A stretch of 64,000 nucleotides of DNA from Chamaecrista fasciculata (taxonomy: Eukaryota; Streptophyta; Magnoliopsida; Fabales; Fabaceae), in assembly GCA_003254925.1 (NCBI GenBank), contig QANZ01044946.1, positions 1 to 64,000 on the forward strand, in the 5' to 3' direction. Numbering within the stretch: the stretch's first letter is position 1; the number at the start of each line of letters is the position of its first letter. The position numbers and the translations under genes were made by a program. A model generated the notes under the pieces. That model made no database searches and was not told the DNA's origin. It saw nothing but the letters and a program-made list of their open reading frames with translations. This document shows, piece by piece, positions 47,497 through 59,831 of this stretch.

Positions 47497-49813
47497 TTAG
47501 AACTTTTGAATGAAGTCGTAAATGAGATCAGAGGTGTGTTGTGGTGCTTCTTGGTTGTTAAAGTGAGCCACTCCTTTCTGCACAAAGACCTCCTCTAAAT
47601 TAGGCACATCTTTCTTGAATGTTTCACCAAGTATGTATTCCTTCAATCCAACGTACACAAGGTCTAGTTCACCCGTTATGAATCTCACAGCCACACTCAC
47701 TCTCGCTCCATTCCATGGTGCTGTCAGCTCCCAATTTCTGCAATTTTTATTCTCGTCAACCAATTCTCAATTAATTTCTTAATAAACCTATATATATATA
47801 TATATACGATAACATTATATTCAAGAATTTAATGTATATAGGAAGGTACCGGTCGAAATTTCTGTAGTAGTTCAAAGGTCCAGTGAAACCGGTCTTTCGA
47901 AATTTGGAAACGTAGTAATCAAGATCTTGTTGTGTGAGCCAAGAGGGTAATTCGTCTGGTGTATCCGGGTTAAACCCGGTTCCATACTCTCCTTTTGGGA
48001 AGATAGGTGGACCCGTTGTTCGCATAGTGAGGATGTTCTTCATTAAGTACGATGTGTCAACGTCAGCAAGCTCAGCTTCCATCTTCCCTGGCTCCTGACA
48101 AACAAAACTCAAAATCAAAGAATTAACCACATACTAATTAATTTGAGACAGACAAGTATTATTAGTACCCAAAATATACGATAATTTTTAGTTGTACTCT
48201 TAAAGTTTTTTTTGAGTCGGTTGTATTTCTAAAGTCACTCTCAAAATTTTTTTTAGTCAATTATATATACTTTCAATGTTTTACATTTGAGTCAATTGTA
48301 CCTCAAAATACCCTTCAATTTGGAGGTACAATTGAAAAAAAAAAAAAAGATAAGATACAATTGATAAAAAGAAAAAATTTGGCATATAATTAAACAAAAA
48401 AATTCTAAAGATATAATTGAAAATAATTGTATACTTTAAGGTATAAGAGTACTTTTCCCTTAATTTAAAATATAATTCCATTTGCTTATGTGATCATCTT
48501 TGATTTGGATAACTAAAACAATTATTTTACTCTCTTACATGCGTGTCATTAAATAATTTTTTTCTAGTGTGGGTAAATAAGTTGAGAGAAAGTGGAAGAA
48601 ATCTTTTCTTTTAGTTATAAACTCATGATTTTCTTTTAGATAAATATTCATGTTCTTTTTTCTTATAAAAGAGTTTTTCTTTATTTTTTCATCAACCTAA
48701 AAAATTACTATTTAAGTCAAGATATCTAATTTGGCAAAAGTTAAACAATAATATTTTAGACTAACTTACAAAATCTGTTGGTACCCTTAACGTTTGAAGT
48801 CAGTTTCAATTATGTCTCCGATGTTTATTTTGTGTCGATTATGCCCCCAACGTTTCACATTATTGTCAATTATACTATAATCTCAAATTTTTTTGGGCAA
48901 AGTCTTATTTTGGTCACTCAAGTTTGCTCAAAGTTCTGTTTTGGTCCTTAAGCTTAAAGTCCTTCATACACGGTGGCCCTGACGACTCTACGAAAACTCC
49001 TAATACAAGGTTTTTTAGCCTTTTAAGTTCAATGGCGGCCTACATTTTACGAACAGATGACCGAAAATATGATTTTCGACGATTGTGTAAGTTTTTGGCG
49101 GCTGGTTGATCATTTTTTTCGCAAAACAAAGGCCGTCATTGAGCTCAAGAGGTCAAAAAAACCTTGGATTAGAAGTTTTCCTAATCATCGGGGCAACCGT
49201 ATATGAAGGACTTTAAGTTGAGAGACTAAAACGGAACTTTGAGTAAACTTGAGAAACCAAAATAAAACTTTGGGCTAAAAAAAATTAAAGTTAGAGTATA
49301 ATTCACAATAATATAAAAAAAAGAAGGATTAGGATGAACCTGGAAACGGCAGATGTAATAATCATCCCCATACAAGTTACGAAAGGAATCGATGGGTTTG
49401 GAATTGGGGTTTCTGGCGACATAAGGACGGAAGGGAACGCAGAGACAGACATAGGCCTTCACTTTGTCAGGCCGAAACATGCATACATACCAACCAATTA
49501 GGGCTCCCCAATCATGTCCCACAAGGAACACTTTTTCCACTCCAAGAGACTCAATCAGAGCAACAATGTCGCCGACGATATGAAATATGGTGTAGCTGGT
49601 TATCGCCGCCGGAGCTTCGGTGTCGCCGTAGCCTCGAAGATCGGGAGCGACGGCGCGATAGCCGCGAGAGCTGAGAGATTGAATCTGGTGTCGCCAAGAG
49701 TACCAGAGCTCAGGGAAGCCATGGAGGAACAAAACCACAGGGCCTTCTCCTTTCTCTGCAACATGCATTTTGATGCCGTTCACTTCCACTGTTCTATGCA
49801 CTATCCCTTCCAT
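47497..49813 (-). CDS. soluble epoxide hydrolase EH5
   Basis: Exons 49340-49813, 47850-48094 and 47497-47737 encode 319 residues with the same layout as EH4. The active-site set is complete: HGFP, VGHDWGA, GDDYYICRF, LNYYRN, GELD and AHFNNQE. Exon 1 differs from EH4 in the lid-side helix (VALIESLGVEKVF, GWYVCMFRPDKVKAYVCLCV), while exons 2-3 are nearly the same. Intron 1 holds a foldback MITE (48895-49278) not found in EH4. The 5' flank is shared with EH4 out to about 50165. As in the other copies the start is MEGIVHRTVEVNG. Confidence 0.95.
48895..49278. mobile_element. foldback MITE in EH5 intron 1
   Basis: The left arm (gggcaaagtcttattttggt, ttaaagtccttcatacacgg) is the inverse of the right arm near 49190-49278. 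The arms are about 90 bp. No coding content is present and there is no counterpart in EH4 intron 1. Confidence 0.75.
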
Positions 49814-50444
49814 CTTTGTTTCTTTCTTCTTGTTTTACTATGATTTCTCCACAAATGATTGAATGAACCAATGCTAGTAGTACTATATATATTAAAAATC
49901 ACTGAGGCTATGTCCGCGAATAATCCATCCTCATTTCGTCGTCATGCGTCTGTCATGTACCATTTTACTATTCATTTTTATTTTCCATAATTACTATTCA
50001 TTTCAAAAAATCGTCTCCATAATAGAATGGTTGACTATTTGCACGGCACATGGCGTGCAGAGTACGGTAACTGAATCGAAGGCCCATCGGTTTGCTTTTG
50101 CTGAAAAAACAACCTCCACTTTAATTCACTTTCTTTAACGTCTATGCAGAATCCAATGAACTTTATTTTAGAAACTCCTTGGAATTTTATTACATCTTTT
50201 TCAATTGACTTCCACCGAACAAAATTGCATACTTCTAATATATTCAATTCGTAGCTATTTTCGTTCGTATAATTTATTATAAAGAGATGCCCGGCCGAGA
50301 TAAAAGATAAAAGATAAAACTAATTTTAAAAATCAAATCATGCGATCTGAAACTCCAACATTGCCCAACTATTCCTTTATATTTCCTAATTTACATCACA
50401 CCATGGTATCATACATTAATAGGCTATGCTTTTTGCACATCCAC

Positions 50445-50487
50445 TGATGCCGTTCACTTCCACTGTTCTGTGCACTATCCCTTCCAT
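50445..50487 (-). pseudogene. relic of a sixth epoxide hydrolase (first 14 codons)
   Basis: The minus strand reads MEGIVHRTVEVNGI, identical to the EH start, and then breaks into unrelated intergenic sequence that elsewhere lies about 46.7 kb. The sequence upstream of its ATG (50488-50600) also resembles the EH4/EH5 5' flank (catccattctcatttt). A second flank-like copy lies at about 50750-50840 without any coding part. This is what unequal crossing-over within the array would leave. Confidence 0.85.
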
Positions 50488-51397
50488 CTTTCTTTTCACT
50501 TCTCTCTAGATCTCACTCACAAATTACACTTCTATTTAAACTCACGGCTTCTACTACATCCATTCTCATTTTATCATCATGCCTCGATGAATATGCACCT
50601 CTGATTATTCTCAATTACCGGTTAATTCATTTTAAAAAAAACGACAAAAAGTGGCAGAGAAAAGAGACATTGTTTATCAAATTTGTGACACAAATAGAGA
50701 CTCTCTTGTCAGCAGGTAAGGTTTTCTACATTTAGAAACAAAACATCTTGGGATTTTACGGACTATATATTTATTTAAAATCACGGAAGCTATGTCCGCG
50801 GATACATCCATTCTCATTTTGTCGTCAGGCGTCGGTGGTGAAACTATTATTTAGAAACAAAACATTTTTTAATTTTATTGCGCTTTTTATTAAATTTAAA
50901 CCTCTTGTGGATCATGTATTGGCAACCAAGAATGCAGAATAATTCATGATCACACATTAATTTATAGAAGATGAAGATAATATCAGTTCAACAAAATGAT
51001 TGGGCTCCTTTTTATGACCAATCCAATACTTAAAAAAATTAGATATAATAAAAAAAAACTCATTAAAATTATAGAAGTACTAAACTAGACATAACAAATG
51101 AGTTTAAAAAAAATGGGTCAAAGTAATAATTTCATTTATTGCATAAAAGGCACAAAGCCATTAGGAAAACAAAAGTTAATGTAACCGGCAAATAAAACAA
51201 ATTTGCTCTCCTCACAAAGATGAGAGGTAACTCGCATCTCATAAAGCATATTGAAAAATGAAAAGTGAAGATTTATATCCCAAATAATGAAAATATAAGG
51301 TGAATTGGTTAATTAAAAAGCATGCCTTAGGTGAATTGGTTAATATAAGGTGGATTTGTGTTAATTAAAATTGGGGAATTAGTGTTATTAAATAATA
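50488..51397. other. flank of the EH relic and AT-rich spacer
   Basis: This contains two copies of the EH upstream motif (tccattctcatttt near 50558 and 50810). No coding sequence is supported. Confidence 0.5.
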
Positions 51398-51680
51398 GGT
51401 AAATTACACTTTGGTACCCTGTGGTTTGACCTTATTTCACTTTGGTACCCTATAATTTGAAACTTGACACTTTGGTAGCCTGTGGTATTCTCCATTAACA
51501 CTTTGGTACCCTTTGGAGTTATTTTGTAATTTTAACCATAACAAATTTTTTAAAAATTACATATTGACCCTAAAAAATTTTCAAAAAATTACAAATAAGT
51601 CCCTAGATACATATTATCTAGGGACTAAAATGAAAACTTTAAAAAAAATTTGGGGTCAATATGTAATTTTTGCAAAATTG
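51398..51680. mobile_element. partial copy of the 'actttggtaccct' foldback family
   Basis: This matches the right arm and body of element B at 42928-43722 (cattaacactttggtaccct, agtccctagatacatattat). The opposite arm is missing. Confidence 0.65.
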
Positions 51681-51924
51681 GATTATTCGTCATTAATGAA
51701 CACTGAGGAGCTAAGGAGGACATATCTTTGAAAACCCTATCTTTGAAAACCTATCTTTGAAAACCTTTATATATATGTAAATATAGAGGATGCTTTCATT
51801 CCTCCCCCCCCCCCTATCTTTGAAAACCTTTATATATTTGGTCATACTACTTTTCCCATTATTTTCATTTTGATCTAAGCTTTTCCTGTTATAATCCCCA
51901 TTATATCTCTATTTTACTTTAAAG

Positions 51925-52522
51925 CAGTGTTGTCAGAACCGAATCGGATAGAGACTCGGATAAGCATTCGGTTCACAGTCTGATTGGTTCAATCGGTTGA
52001 ACCGTCGATCGGATCGGATGACCCAATAAATAATTATTTTTAATATATTAAATATAAATAACTCTATTTTTTGTTTGTGGTTTAAGAGATGCATTTAATT
52101 TATTACTAAATACATTTCTTCATCTAAATAATATAATTTTTCTCTCCACTACTAGAGATTATAGAATAAATGTATTTTTTCAAGCAAATGAATGGACTGA
52201 ATGCATCCTAAATAAGATCTAATAAGTCATAAATTCATAATAATTAATTAAATTCAACATTTCGACCCTCAAATTTCAAGTTCAACAAAAAATAAAGAAA
52301 GAGGACTAAATAAGAGAATATTTAGAGACCATAAGCAAAAAAAAAAAAAAAACTAATTGGACCACCGATTCTGTCCAACAGTTGGACCCCCGGTTCGCCG
52401 GTTTTGTCCGGTTAAAACCGGTTCAATCCGGTCCAACCGACAGTTTGATTTTTTTGGTCGAACCCACTCGCTTTCACATTCGATTGGCGATTGGACCGTC
52501 CGGTCCTGTTCTGACAACACTA
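51925..52522. mobile_element. non-autonomous hAT element (598 bp)
   Basis: The ends are CAGTGTTGTCAGAAC and the inverse of gttctgacaacacta, with 'ggttcaatcggttgaaccg' type sub-terminal repeats. The perfect 8-bp direct repeat ctttaaag flanks it (51917-51924 and 52523-52530). No transposase frame is seen. Confidence 0.85.
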
Positions 52523-52530
52523 CTTTAAAG

Positions 52531-53050
52531 TTTTATCATTTCACTATAGAAAAAAAAACCTCCGACAACAAAAGAGATTGATAGAATTAAATTTTGTAAC
52601 AAAAATGCATATTTTTTTGCTCACTCTGCAATCAAAGGTTTTATTCAGATAAAGAATCTAAAGATTGGGATTTGGCATCCTTCTCATAGGATTCGGCTAG
52701 TACTAGAGGATCAAAACTTCAAAAGACATTCCGGGTGTACGAAATGGGAACTTATAAAAAATTAACGATATACGTTTAACAAATTAAAAATCACGAGTCT
52801 TTCAATGGAAAGCGCAATTTAATACAACAGAGGAACCAAGTATGCATTTTCCTTTCCTTTTACCGTTGCCTAAGACACTAAACCAGCCATCTAAAGTGAA
52901 AAAAGAAACAAAACATAAAAACGAGATACCACGATAGTTTACTTGATCTTATAATTGAAAACTAGAAGAATTTAGGCACGCAAGTAAGCCTGGTTCCTGA
53001 ATCCTGACTGGCTTTATCGAACCCCCGAGCCAATCCTCAACCTCTCTTTG
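52531..53050. other. 3' flank of the RS-rich gene
   Basis: This holds the terminator region of the minus-strand gene upstream in coordinate order. Nothing else was recognised. Confidence 0.5.
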
Positions 53051-54990
53051 CTAATCAAAACTAGCGTTTAAAAAGTTCAGCAATTCATTTCTCTTGCTTT
53101 CCGCTAACTTATCTTCCTTAGTTTTGTCTAGTTTCAAAAGAATCTGCAAAGAAACAAAAGGAAAAACCAGAATCCAGATCAACAATACCTACGAGAAAGA
53201 TATGAACAAAAGGTAGATATGGCTATCCATGTAAAAGGTGAAAAGCTTTAACCTTCTTGCCAGATACAGCGCTACGTCGGACACCATCATCTTTGTCACG
53301 CCCCAAAAACTGTATAACATAAGATGAGTTAGTTAATAAATGAATGACAAGCCTGTAAATGCATTGAACTTCTAAGCTAGACTATGACTAGAACCTTGGA
53401 CAGCTGCACAGGACCACTGCCTCTCTCGTCTTGCGGCTTCTATATAAGGCTCCCAATGCCAAGACAAACCCGACCAAGAAACAACATCAATCATGCGCCA
53501 AACGTGCCACAGAGCCCAGCTCAAATTTCAACGAGCCAATCCACAAAATAGGCAGAAAGTACCATTAGCATCTCAGGCAGGAGTGTACAAATCATGTATG
53601 CATTTGACGTTAAAAAAACCAGCAACCATTTATCTATTCTGTTTTCTGCTAAAACAATCTTGTATTTATTTTGCTTTCAAGGAGAAACTCAATTTTTTTC
53701 CACTTTCTTCTTACAGAGAGAAAAATGCTTCAGCTATCATTGAAAATGAACTTTGTTTATTTTATGCAGCTTGGCCAAACACTACATAATTTGAAGGTCA
53801 AGATAAGTGCTTTTTTAATACATAAACTACTCCTTCCCATGGAGAAGCTTGGCCAACCAGGTTAAGCATGCCTAAGGATGACAATAAACAATACGCAAAA
53901 ATTCCTACCTCTTTCACTTTATGTTTTTGCCGTTTATGCCTGTGGCTTTTACTTCGATCTTTCTCCTTATTCTACAAGGGGAAAGAGAGTGAGAAAAATG
54001 AACAATGAAATAGTAGAGGGGGAAAAATTGTAATACCAACAACTAACCTTTTTTGGTTTGTCATTCTTTTTGTGCCTTTTTGAATGATGAGATGCTTCAT
54101 GCTCACTGTCGGAAGAACTCTCACTTCTATGGCAATTTAAATATAAGGCAAAAAGGTTTGAACACCAAATCAATCAACTTCTCTTCTATTTAAACATGCG
54201 TGTAACCATATACAGAATTAATAGGATAGTGGGGGGAAGGGGATCACTGAACAGTTTTAGGCACATTAAAAAAGCTCATTCATGCTTCCCCCACCCCCGC
54301 AAAAATAAATTAGATGCTCCATATAAAGGGAAGATAACAGATTATCCGAGGCCGCACAAAAACCACTAAATAAACTAGATAGGCCTCAAGCACCCACCAG
54401 GCCACCAAAAATCCCATACTCCCATCCCATAAATTATTTGTAATTAGTAATTCGCCATAAACTTAAGAGAAACTGATGATTACTTATATTTCAAAGACAA
54501 TAAATTGGTCCATAATTCAGAACCGAGAACTCCAAAAATAGGTTCTCGAAACAATTACTCCTCTATGGTGTGTTTCCCTAAGAATCCTGGAATTCTTTAA
54601 CCATGTATTCCAGTATGACAAAAATCAGTTCAACAGAGTCGCTAGTTATTTCCGAAAATATGAAAACAATAATAACAGAAACAGTAATATCAAACACGAA
54701 TAAGCTCTATTGGCAGGAGATAGTCAATCAATCGAAAAGGGAGGGGGATGCGTCAAAAGCCAAGAATCAAAACAGAAAAATACGAACCTGGAGTAATCGG
54801 AGATAGAATCGGAAGAATAGGAATCAGAAGAACGGCGATGCCTACGACGTCGCTTGGTGTGGGATTTGGTCTTCTTACGGATCTTCAGGGATTCTTTATC
54901 TCGGTCACGTCGAGAACGATGACGACGCCTACGACGGCGAGAAGAAGAGTCGGAAGAATAAGAAGAAGAGGAGGAAGAGGAGGCGGCCAT
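53051..54990 (-). CDS. small Arg/Ser-rich nuclear-type protein of unknown function
   Basis: Five exons run on the minus strand: 54788-54990, 54048-54126, 53909-53971, 53253-53309 and 53051-53143. All have GT-AG borders and consistent phase and give 164 residues. The N-terminal half is low-complexity (a Ser run, then Arg/His/Lys blocks such as RRRRRRHRSRRDRD and alternating Ser-Asp acidic patches), as in splicing-associated RS proteins. The C-terminus is ordered and distinctive: FLGRDKDDGVRRSAVSGKK, then ILLKLDKTKEDKLAESKRNE and LLNFLNASFD, a predicted amphipathic helix. No RRM or zinc finger is present. Only exon 1 is a long open frame; the others had to be found by splice signals. Its position next to a PME gene suggests it may be the counterpart of At5g27860. 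A site II GGCCCA lies in the promoter (about 55079). Confidence 0.8.
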
Positions 54991-55571
54991 AGAGGAAGGA
55001 AGAATTTGAGTGGAGAGGGTTCGTAATTGGCACAGATCGGGGGGAAATCACGCACTAGGGTAAATTGACTAATTAAAAGGCCCAAGGAAAAACCAGTAAT
55101 ATACTAATATAATAGAGGCTAAAATTCACATATCATCCTATATGTTTTATTCAGGTCTCAATCTGGTATTATATTTGTTCTGTTGTACTTTAAGTCAGGT
55201 GTTTCATATAGTCTTATATCTTTTTTATTACAGTTTTAGTTCTATATCTTTGAAAAAAGTTTCATCGTTAGTCCTACAATGTAATAAAACCTTTTGTGAA
55301 GACCATATGAAACAAAAATTATGAAATAAAAAATACAATAAAAAAATTATAAAACTAAATTGAGACATCACGGTTAAGCAAAAATTATGAAACAAATATA
55401 AACTTTGACCAATATAATATGTCAGAAAATTAACAGGTCCACTACAAGTCTTTATATCATTCTTCGGTTCTTCCTTGCTCTTTACCCCCCTCCCCCCCCC
55501 CCCTATTTTATCTTTTCTTAAAAAAAAATATACATATTTGTCCTAAAAAAAATTGATTAGAGTGGTAGACT
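54991..55571. other. promoter of the RS-rich gene and spacer
   Basis: AT-rich with a poly-C run near 55490. Apart from the site II element near 55079, nothing was recognised. Confidence 0.5.
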
Positions 55572-57199
55572 ATTTTTTTCTTAAACAATAGTACTTTCAT
55601 TCCACCAAAACAAGATTACAAACACCAAAGCATAGAAGAAAGCAACAACAAAATACAATCAAAATAGAAAAAGAACAACAACGACAACAAAATACAATCC
55701 TCATTAAGTAAACTAAAATCACTCAAAAAAATTCTAGCAACAGGGGATGGGTGTGAAAACACCCAATCCATAGGACACATCCCCTTAGCATCACATTTGG
55801 TCAACCAATCTGCAGTCTCATTAGTCATTCTTCCTATAGAAGATATAGAAAATTGATCATTAGTCATTTTTATAAATGAGGGTCTTTGTTTCTTGTAAAT
55901 CCTACATGGACTTTTAGTTGTTGAGATCACCCTCACACCCCAACAGAAATACAAAACATTTATCATTGCTCCTTGGTGGCTATTGAGGAGAAGCACATTT
56001 GTTTGAACATTTTTAATTCTTTTCCAAATCTTCATCCTCTTATAAAAGTCTCCATTATAAAAAACAATCACCACCAAAGCCTCTTGTAGACACTCACCAA
56101 CATATTCACCATTTCCATTCTTTTTATCACCAAGTTGACTTGAAAGGACCAAATCTAAATCATGATTCACTACACTAGGCCTCCTTACTAACCATAACAA
56201 CAAACTGTTTTGGAGGATCCTTTTCACATACATTACCACCTCCATTAGAACAATAGTCCTTCATACTTCTCTAAACCATTCTTGAATCTTTATTCTTCCT
56301 AACGCCACATTGATTGTCTCTAGCCTTGCTCTATGTGAATTCTATTTCATAGTCTGCTTCTAAAATTCTTTCCAAGGGCTTAGAAAATTCAACACAAAGC
56401 CAAGTGCCATATCCAGCTATTTGAGAACTCTTACTTTCCTTTGTACATATTTTCATATCATGCCTTAATTAGGATTCCACAATTATAATTATACCGCTGC
56501 AATCTTCAATATTTAGCCTCAATCCAAATCCTATAAAGGCTTGGTCGTAGAATCCAAAATCCAGAATTCGTAAGCTTTATAACAGTAATCAACATTTTAA
56601 ATCTCATAAAAGTCATCAACAATCTCCCCTCACTAACTTGATCCTTCACTGCACTCATATTACCAAGCCATTTCCCCACACACACTTTTTTTCCAGACAA
56701 AATTGTTCTAAAATCAAACCAAACAATTAGATCAAGTAAAGACTTATTCTCAATATAATTTCATTAAATAGTGCTCATAATTGGCCAAAATCCAGCATTT
56801 AACAAACAACCAATAGTCAACCAAGATCTATCTCCATAAACTCCATTACACAAATCTTTCTTATCAAAGCTAAACCAAAAAACAGAGCCACTAACCTTGG
56901 AAGTTGATACGCCTTCTTGTGCATTCCAACATTTTTGAATCTTCGGTGAATCTTTCCGATCTAGATCCAGCATTGCTTCAAACTCTATCTCAAATCAAAT
57001 AACACCAAGCCAAGTGAAAGTGGAAAAACACCACAAATTTTCCTCACAGACGCATGAAGAAGAAGGAAAAACGTTCACAAACTCCACACTCATACTTACA
57101 CATAGGCGAGAAAACACTCTCATGGAAAGAGAGACCTAGATCTAGACTCTCACAGCAGAGAAAAAAAGAAGAAACAGAGAAGAAAACCCTAGCGGCAAC
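55572..57199 (-). mobile_element. internally deleted LINE with 12-bp target duplication (1.63 kb)
   Basis: The 12-bp direct repeat gagtggtagact flanks the element (55560-55571 and 57200-57211). On the minus strand it begins with a leader typical of LINEs (57199 downwards), then short broken frames (GSVFWFSFDKKDLCNGVYGD). It ends with an RNase H-like tail containing NETADWLTKCDAKG and the C-terminal region. The reverse transcriptase and endonuclease are missing from the middle. The length and the intact ends suggest an internal deletion, not simple 5' truncation. Confidence 0.7.
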
Positions 57200-57621
57200 G
57201 AGTGGTAGACTGATTAATACTTTCTTTCTTGTAAAAAAAATGCATTGGGTTTAAACTTTATTAGAATCGGTCACATCTAAATGATTTTTCTTTTATTGTA
57301 AGAATTTTTTTTGGTAAAAAAATATATATTAGATAAAGGCCAAACGACACTTACAATCTTTATTGTAAGAAATTTTGACTTGAAATAAAAGAAATTTTTT
57401 ACTCATATTATAAATTAGATGAGTGAGAGATACATTGTTTTCTCAAGCTGTATTTTCAATGCTTTAATCGAATATGTATTAGAAATTTGGTATGGAAATC
57501 ATCATGGTTAGAACACCTTATGTTTTATTTGTTAGATATATTTTTTTCATATTAAGATTTGTGCAAGATCTTTTTATCAATTTTTCCTTTATATTAAACG
57601 GTGATTTTTGGTTGCCAAACC

Positions 57622-58188
57622 TAGGGCTGTCAAAATGGGCCTAGGCCCGCTGGCCCGGTTCGCTCGCTAAATGGGCAGTCCTAGGCTAGAGAAATTGAAC
57701 CCATTTAAATGCGAGCCTAAATGGACTAGCCCGTTTAGTCCACGGGCTAAACGAGTACGGTGCGGGCTTCCCGCAAACCAGCCCGTATTTCTTTTTTTCA
57801 AATAAAATATGTACCTAATACTCACTATACCACTAATATTGTATATTGAAAGTCCAATTTGCTCTTTTGTTGGTGGCCCAATAGGCTAATATTAGTTAAA
57901 CTAATACATTAAAAAAACAAAAAAAGTTTCTCATTTGCAAAAGTATCAGGCATCACGCACATTACACCTAGCTTCCTCTTTTTTTTTTTGGTTTGAACAT
58001 CGAGCTTCCTCTTATTTTTTTGGCCTGAATATCTAGCTTTCTCTTCACACTACATATACACAGTGGGAGATAGTGCAAGTTCGTGGGCTAAATGGGCGGT
58101 TCTAGGCATGACATATGAGGCCCATTTATAAACAGGCTAGCCCGCCAAAAGACAGGCCTGGGCGGGCCAGCCCGTTTTGACAGCCCTA
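57622..58188. mobile_element. non-autonomous hAT element (567 bp)
   Basis: The ends are TAGGGCTGTCAAAA and the inverse of ttttgacagcccta, with sub-terminal 'ggcccgctggcccg' inverted blocks. The perfect 8-bp direct repeat gccaaacc flanks it (57614-57621 and 58189-58196). No coding content. Confidence 0.9.
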
Positions 58189-58196
58189 GCCAAACC

Positions 58197-59831
58197 TTTG
58201 TGTTGACACTTGACACACACAAGCCACCCCTATATCTCTATGTAAGTTGTTTTTTCCACTCTTTTTTTTTAACAAATGAATATGTGAATAGTCTTGATTT
58301 TCGATTAATATAATGATAATTATTTGTTAATTAGATTTGTTCAATACACCAAACAGGTGAACGAAAATTTTAGTTAGTTAGTTACATCCATATGTATTGA
58401 ACAAATATTAATATTATTAAGTTTCTTAATAATTTAATAAAACGCTTAGTATGTTTTTATAATTAATTATAGAGCATATTCATGTAGTGAATACTGTATG
58501 GCACGTCTAATCCCTAATAGAGCATAGGCAAAGGACCCATTTGAATCATCCTTTGAATCTTCGACTGAAAATAATAAAAATATTTATCATTTTAATGAAT
58601 TTTCACGAGTTTTTGCATATATTTTTTTCCATATTATTTTTTGCTGAAAATAACCATTTGACTGCTAAAAAAATATATTCTTAATTAATTATTAATAAAA
58701 ATATTATACTTAACATGAGTGGTAGACTGGTAGTCAAACAACTCATAGTAACCTAATCTATTATTTGAAGATGTCTAAATTTTGCAAGATGCAATTATGC
58801 AAAAGAGTTAAAAAAAAGGATTAATTAAGGGCAATTGGTATGATTATTATCTCATGACTTTATATACTATAGTATATATATATATATTTTAAATGTCAAA
58901 ATTAGATTCCAATACTTTATGTATTATGACATGTAAAATAATATATTGTTATCATATTAGAACAATAAAAAGGTGTGATGAAAATAAAGAGACAATTTTT
59001 TGAATTAAGAAAAAAATAATTTGATTAAAACAAATTATAATTAAATACCAACATTTATGGAAGAGACCATACTCATAAAATATGGGATTATGTTTTGATG
59101 TCTTCTTTTATTACATCTTCTAGTCATGGAGGGTTGATTGTTGATGCAGGCCCCATTTGCAATCCCCTCTTTATAGTTTCTCACTTGCAGGTGGTTTCGG
59201 ATTTGACTGGTGTTTATCGGAATATACTTTTTCTTACTATAGAAAAAAAATAATAAAATATGGGAAGTATTTTGGCCTGGCCTGGCCTGGCCTATTGGCT
59301 CTTTAGTTAATATTCATGACTCATGAGGCTGAAGTATATATTTTGGCTTGTTGGGTTACGTTCTCTTGAAAGTTAAAGCCGGATGGTTATTCGTTTTTCC
59401 ATGCGAATCGCTTTACAATAATTGAACGAAAGCAGCCATGTAATTCGAACCAAACATTAAAAATCTTATTATGTATATATATAGATATAGATATATAATT
59501 AAGAAGTAGTATAAGATGACGAGTTGTACTTTTGTATATTATTTGATATCAATGTTTATATTATGATTTTGGAGAGTAGTAAATATTTACAGGGGACTGA
59601 TTGAAGTGGAACTAATCTACTGCATGTGCACTAATAAAAGGAAAAGAAAAGGAACGTGGATGAAGTGCAAGTCCCGCATTTGAATTTATATGAAGAAGAT
59701 AGAAATACAATGATAAAGATGTGTCCTTGTGCTTAGGTACGTATGGCCTTGGGGGAGATGATAAATATTTGATGTTAGCAAAACGGCATTGGTTTGAAAA
59801 ATGCAAGATGATTGATTTGATTGATGATTAA
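58197..59831. other. spacer downstream of the PME gene
   Basis: AT-rich DNA with a short (ggcct)5 run near 59275 and the probable 3' untranslated region of the PME gene. No gene is supported. Confidence 0.5.

Larger units (their letters stand above)
40432..50165. repeat. segmental duplication: EH4 unit (about 40432-45290) and EH5 unit (about 47192-50165)
   Basis: The 3' flanks match (ctataacaag, then gtgatacacata, then gcgagttgtat). The gene bodies match in all exons, and the 5' flanks match as far as ttaattcactt and beyond. Differences are mainly insertions: a MITE in the EH4 3' flank, two foldback elements in EH4 intron 1, and a different foldback in EH5 intron 1. Confidence 0.85.

Noticed and set aside
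20308-49813. Biosynthetic gene cluster around the epoxide hydrolases
   Set aside because: No P450, lipoxygenase, transferase or other pathway enzyme is interleaved. The neighbours are housekeeping or cell-wall genes conserved by synteny.
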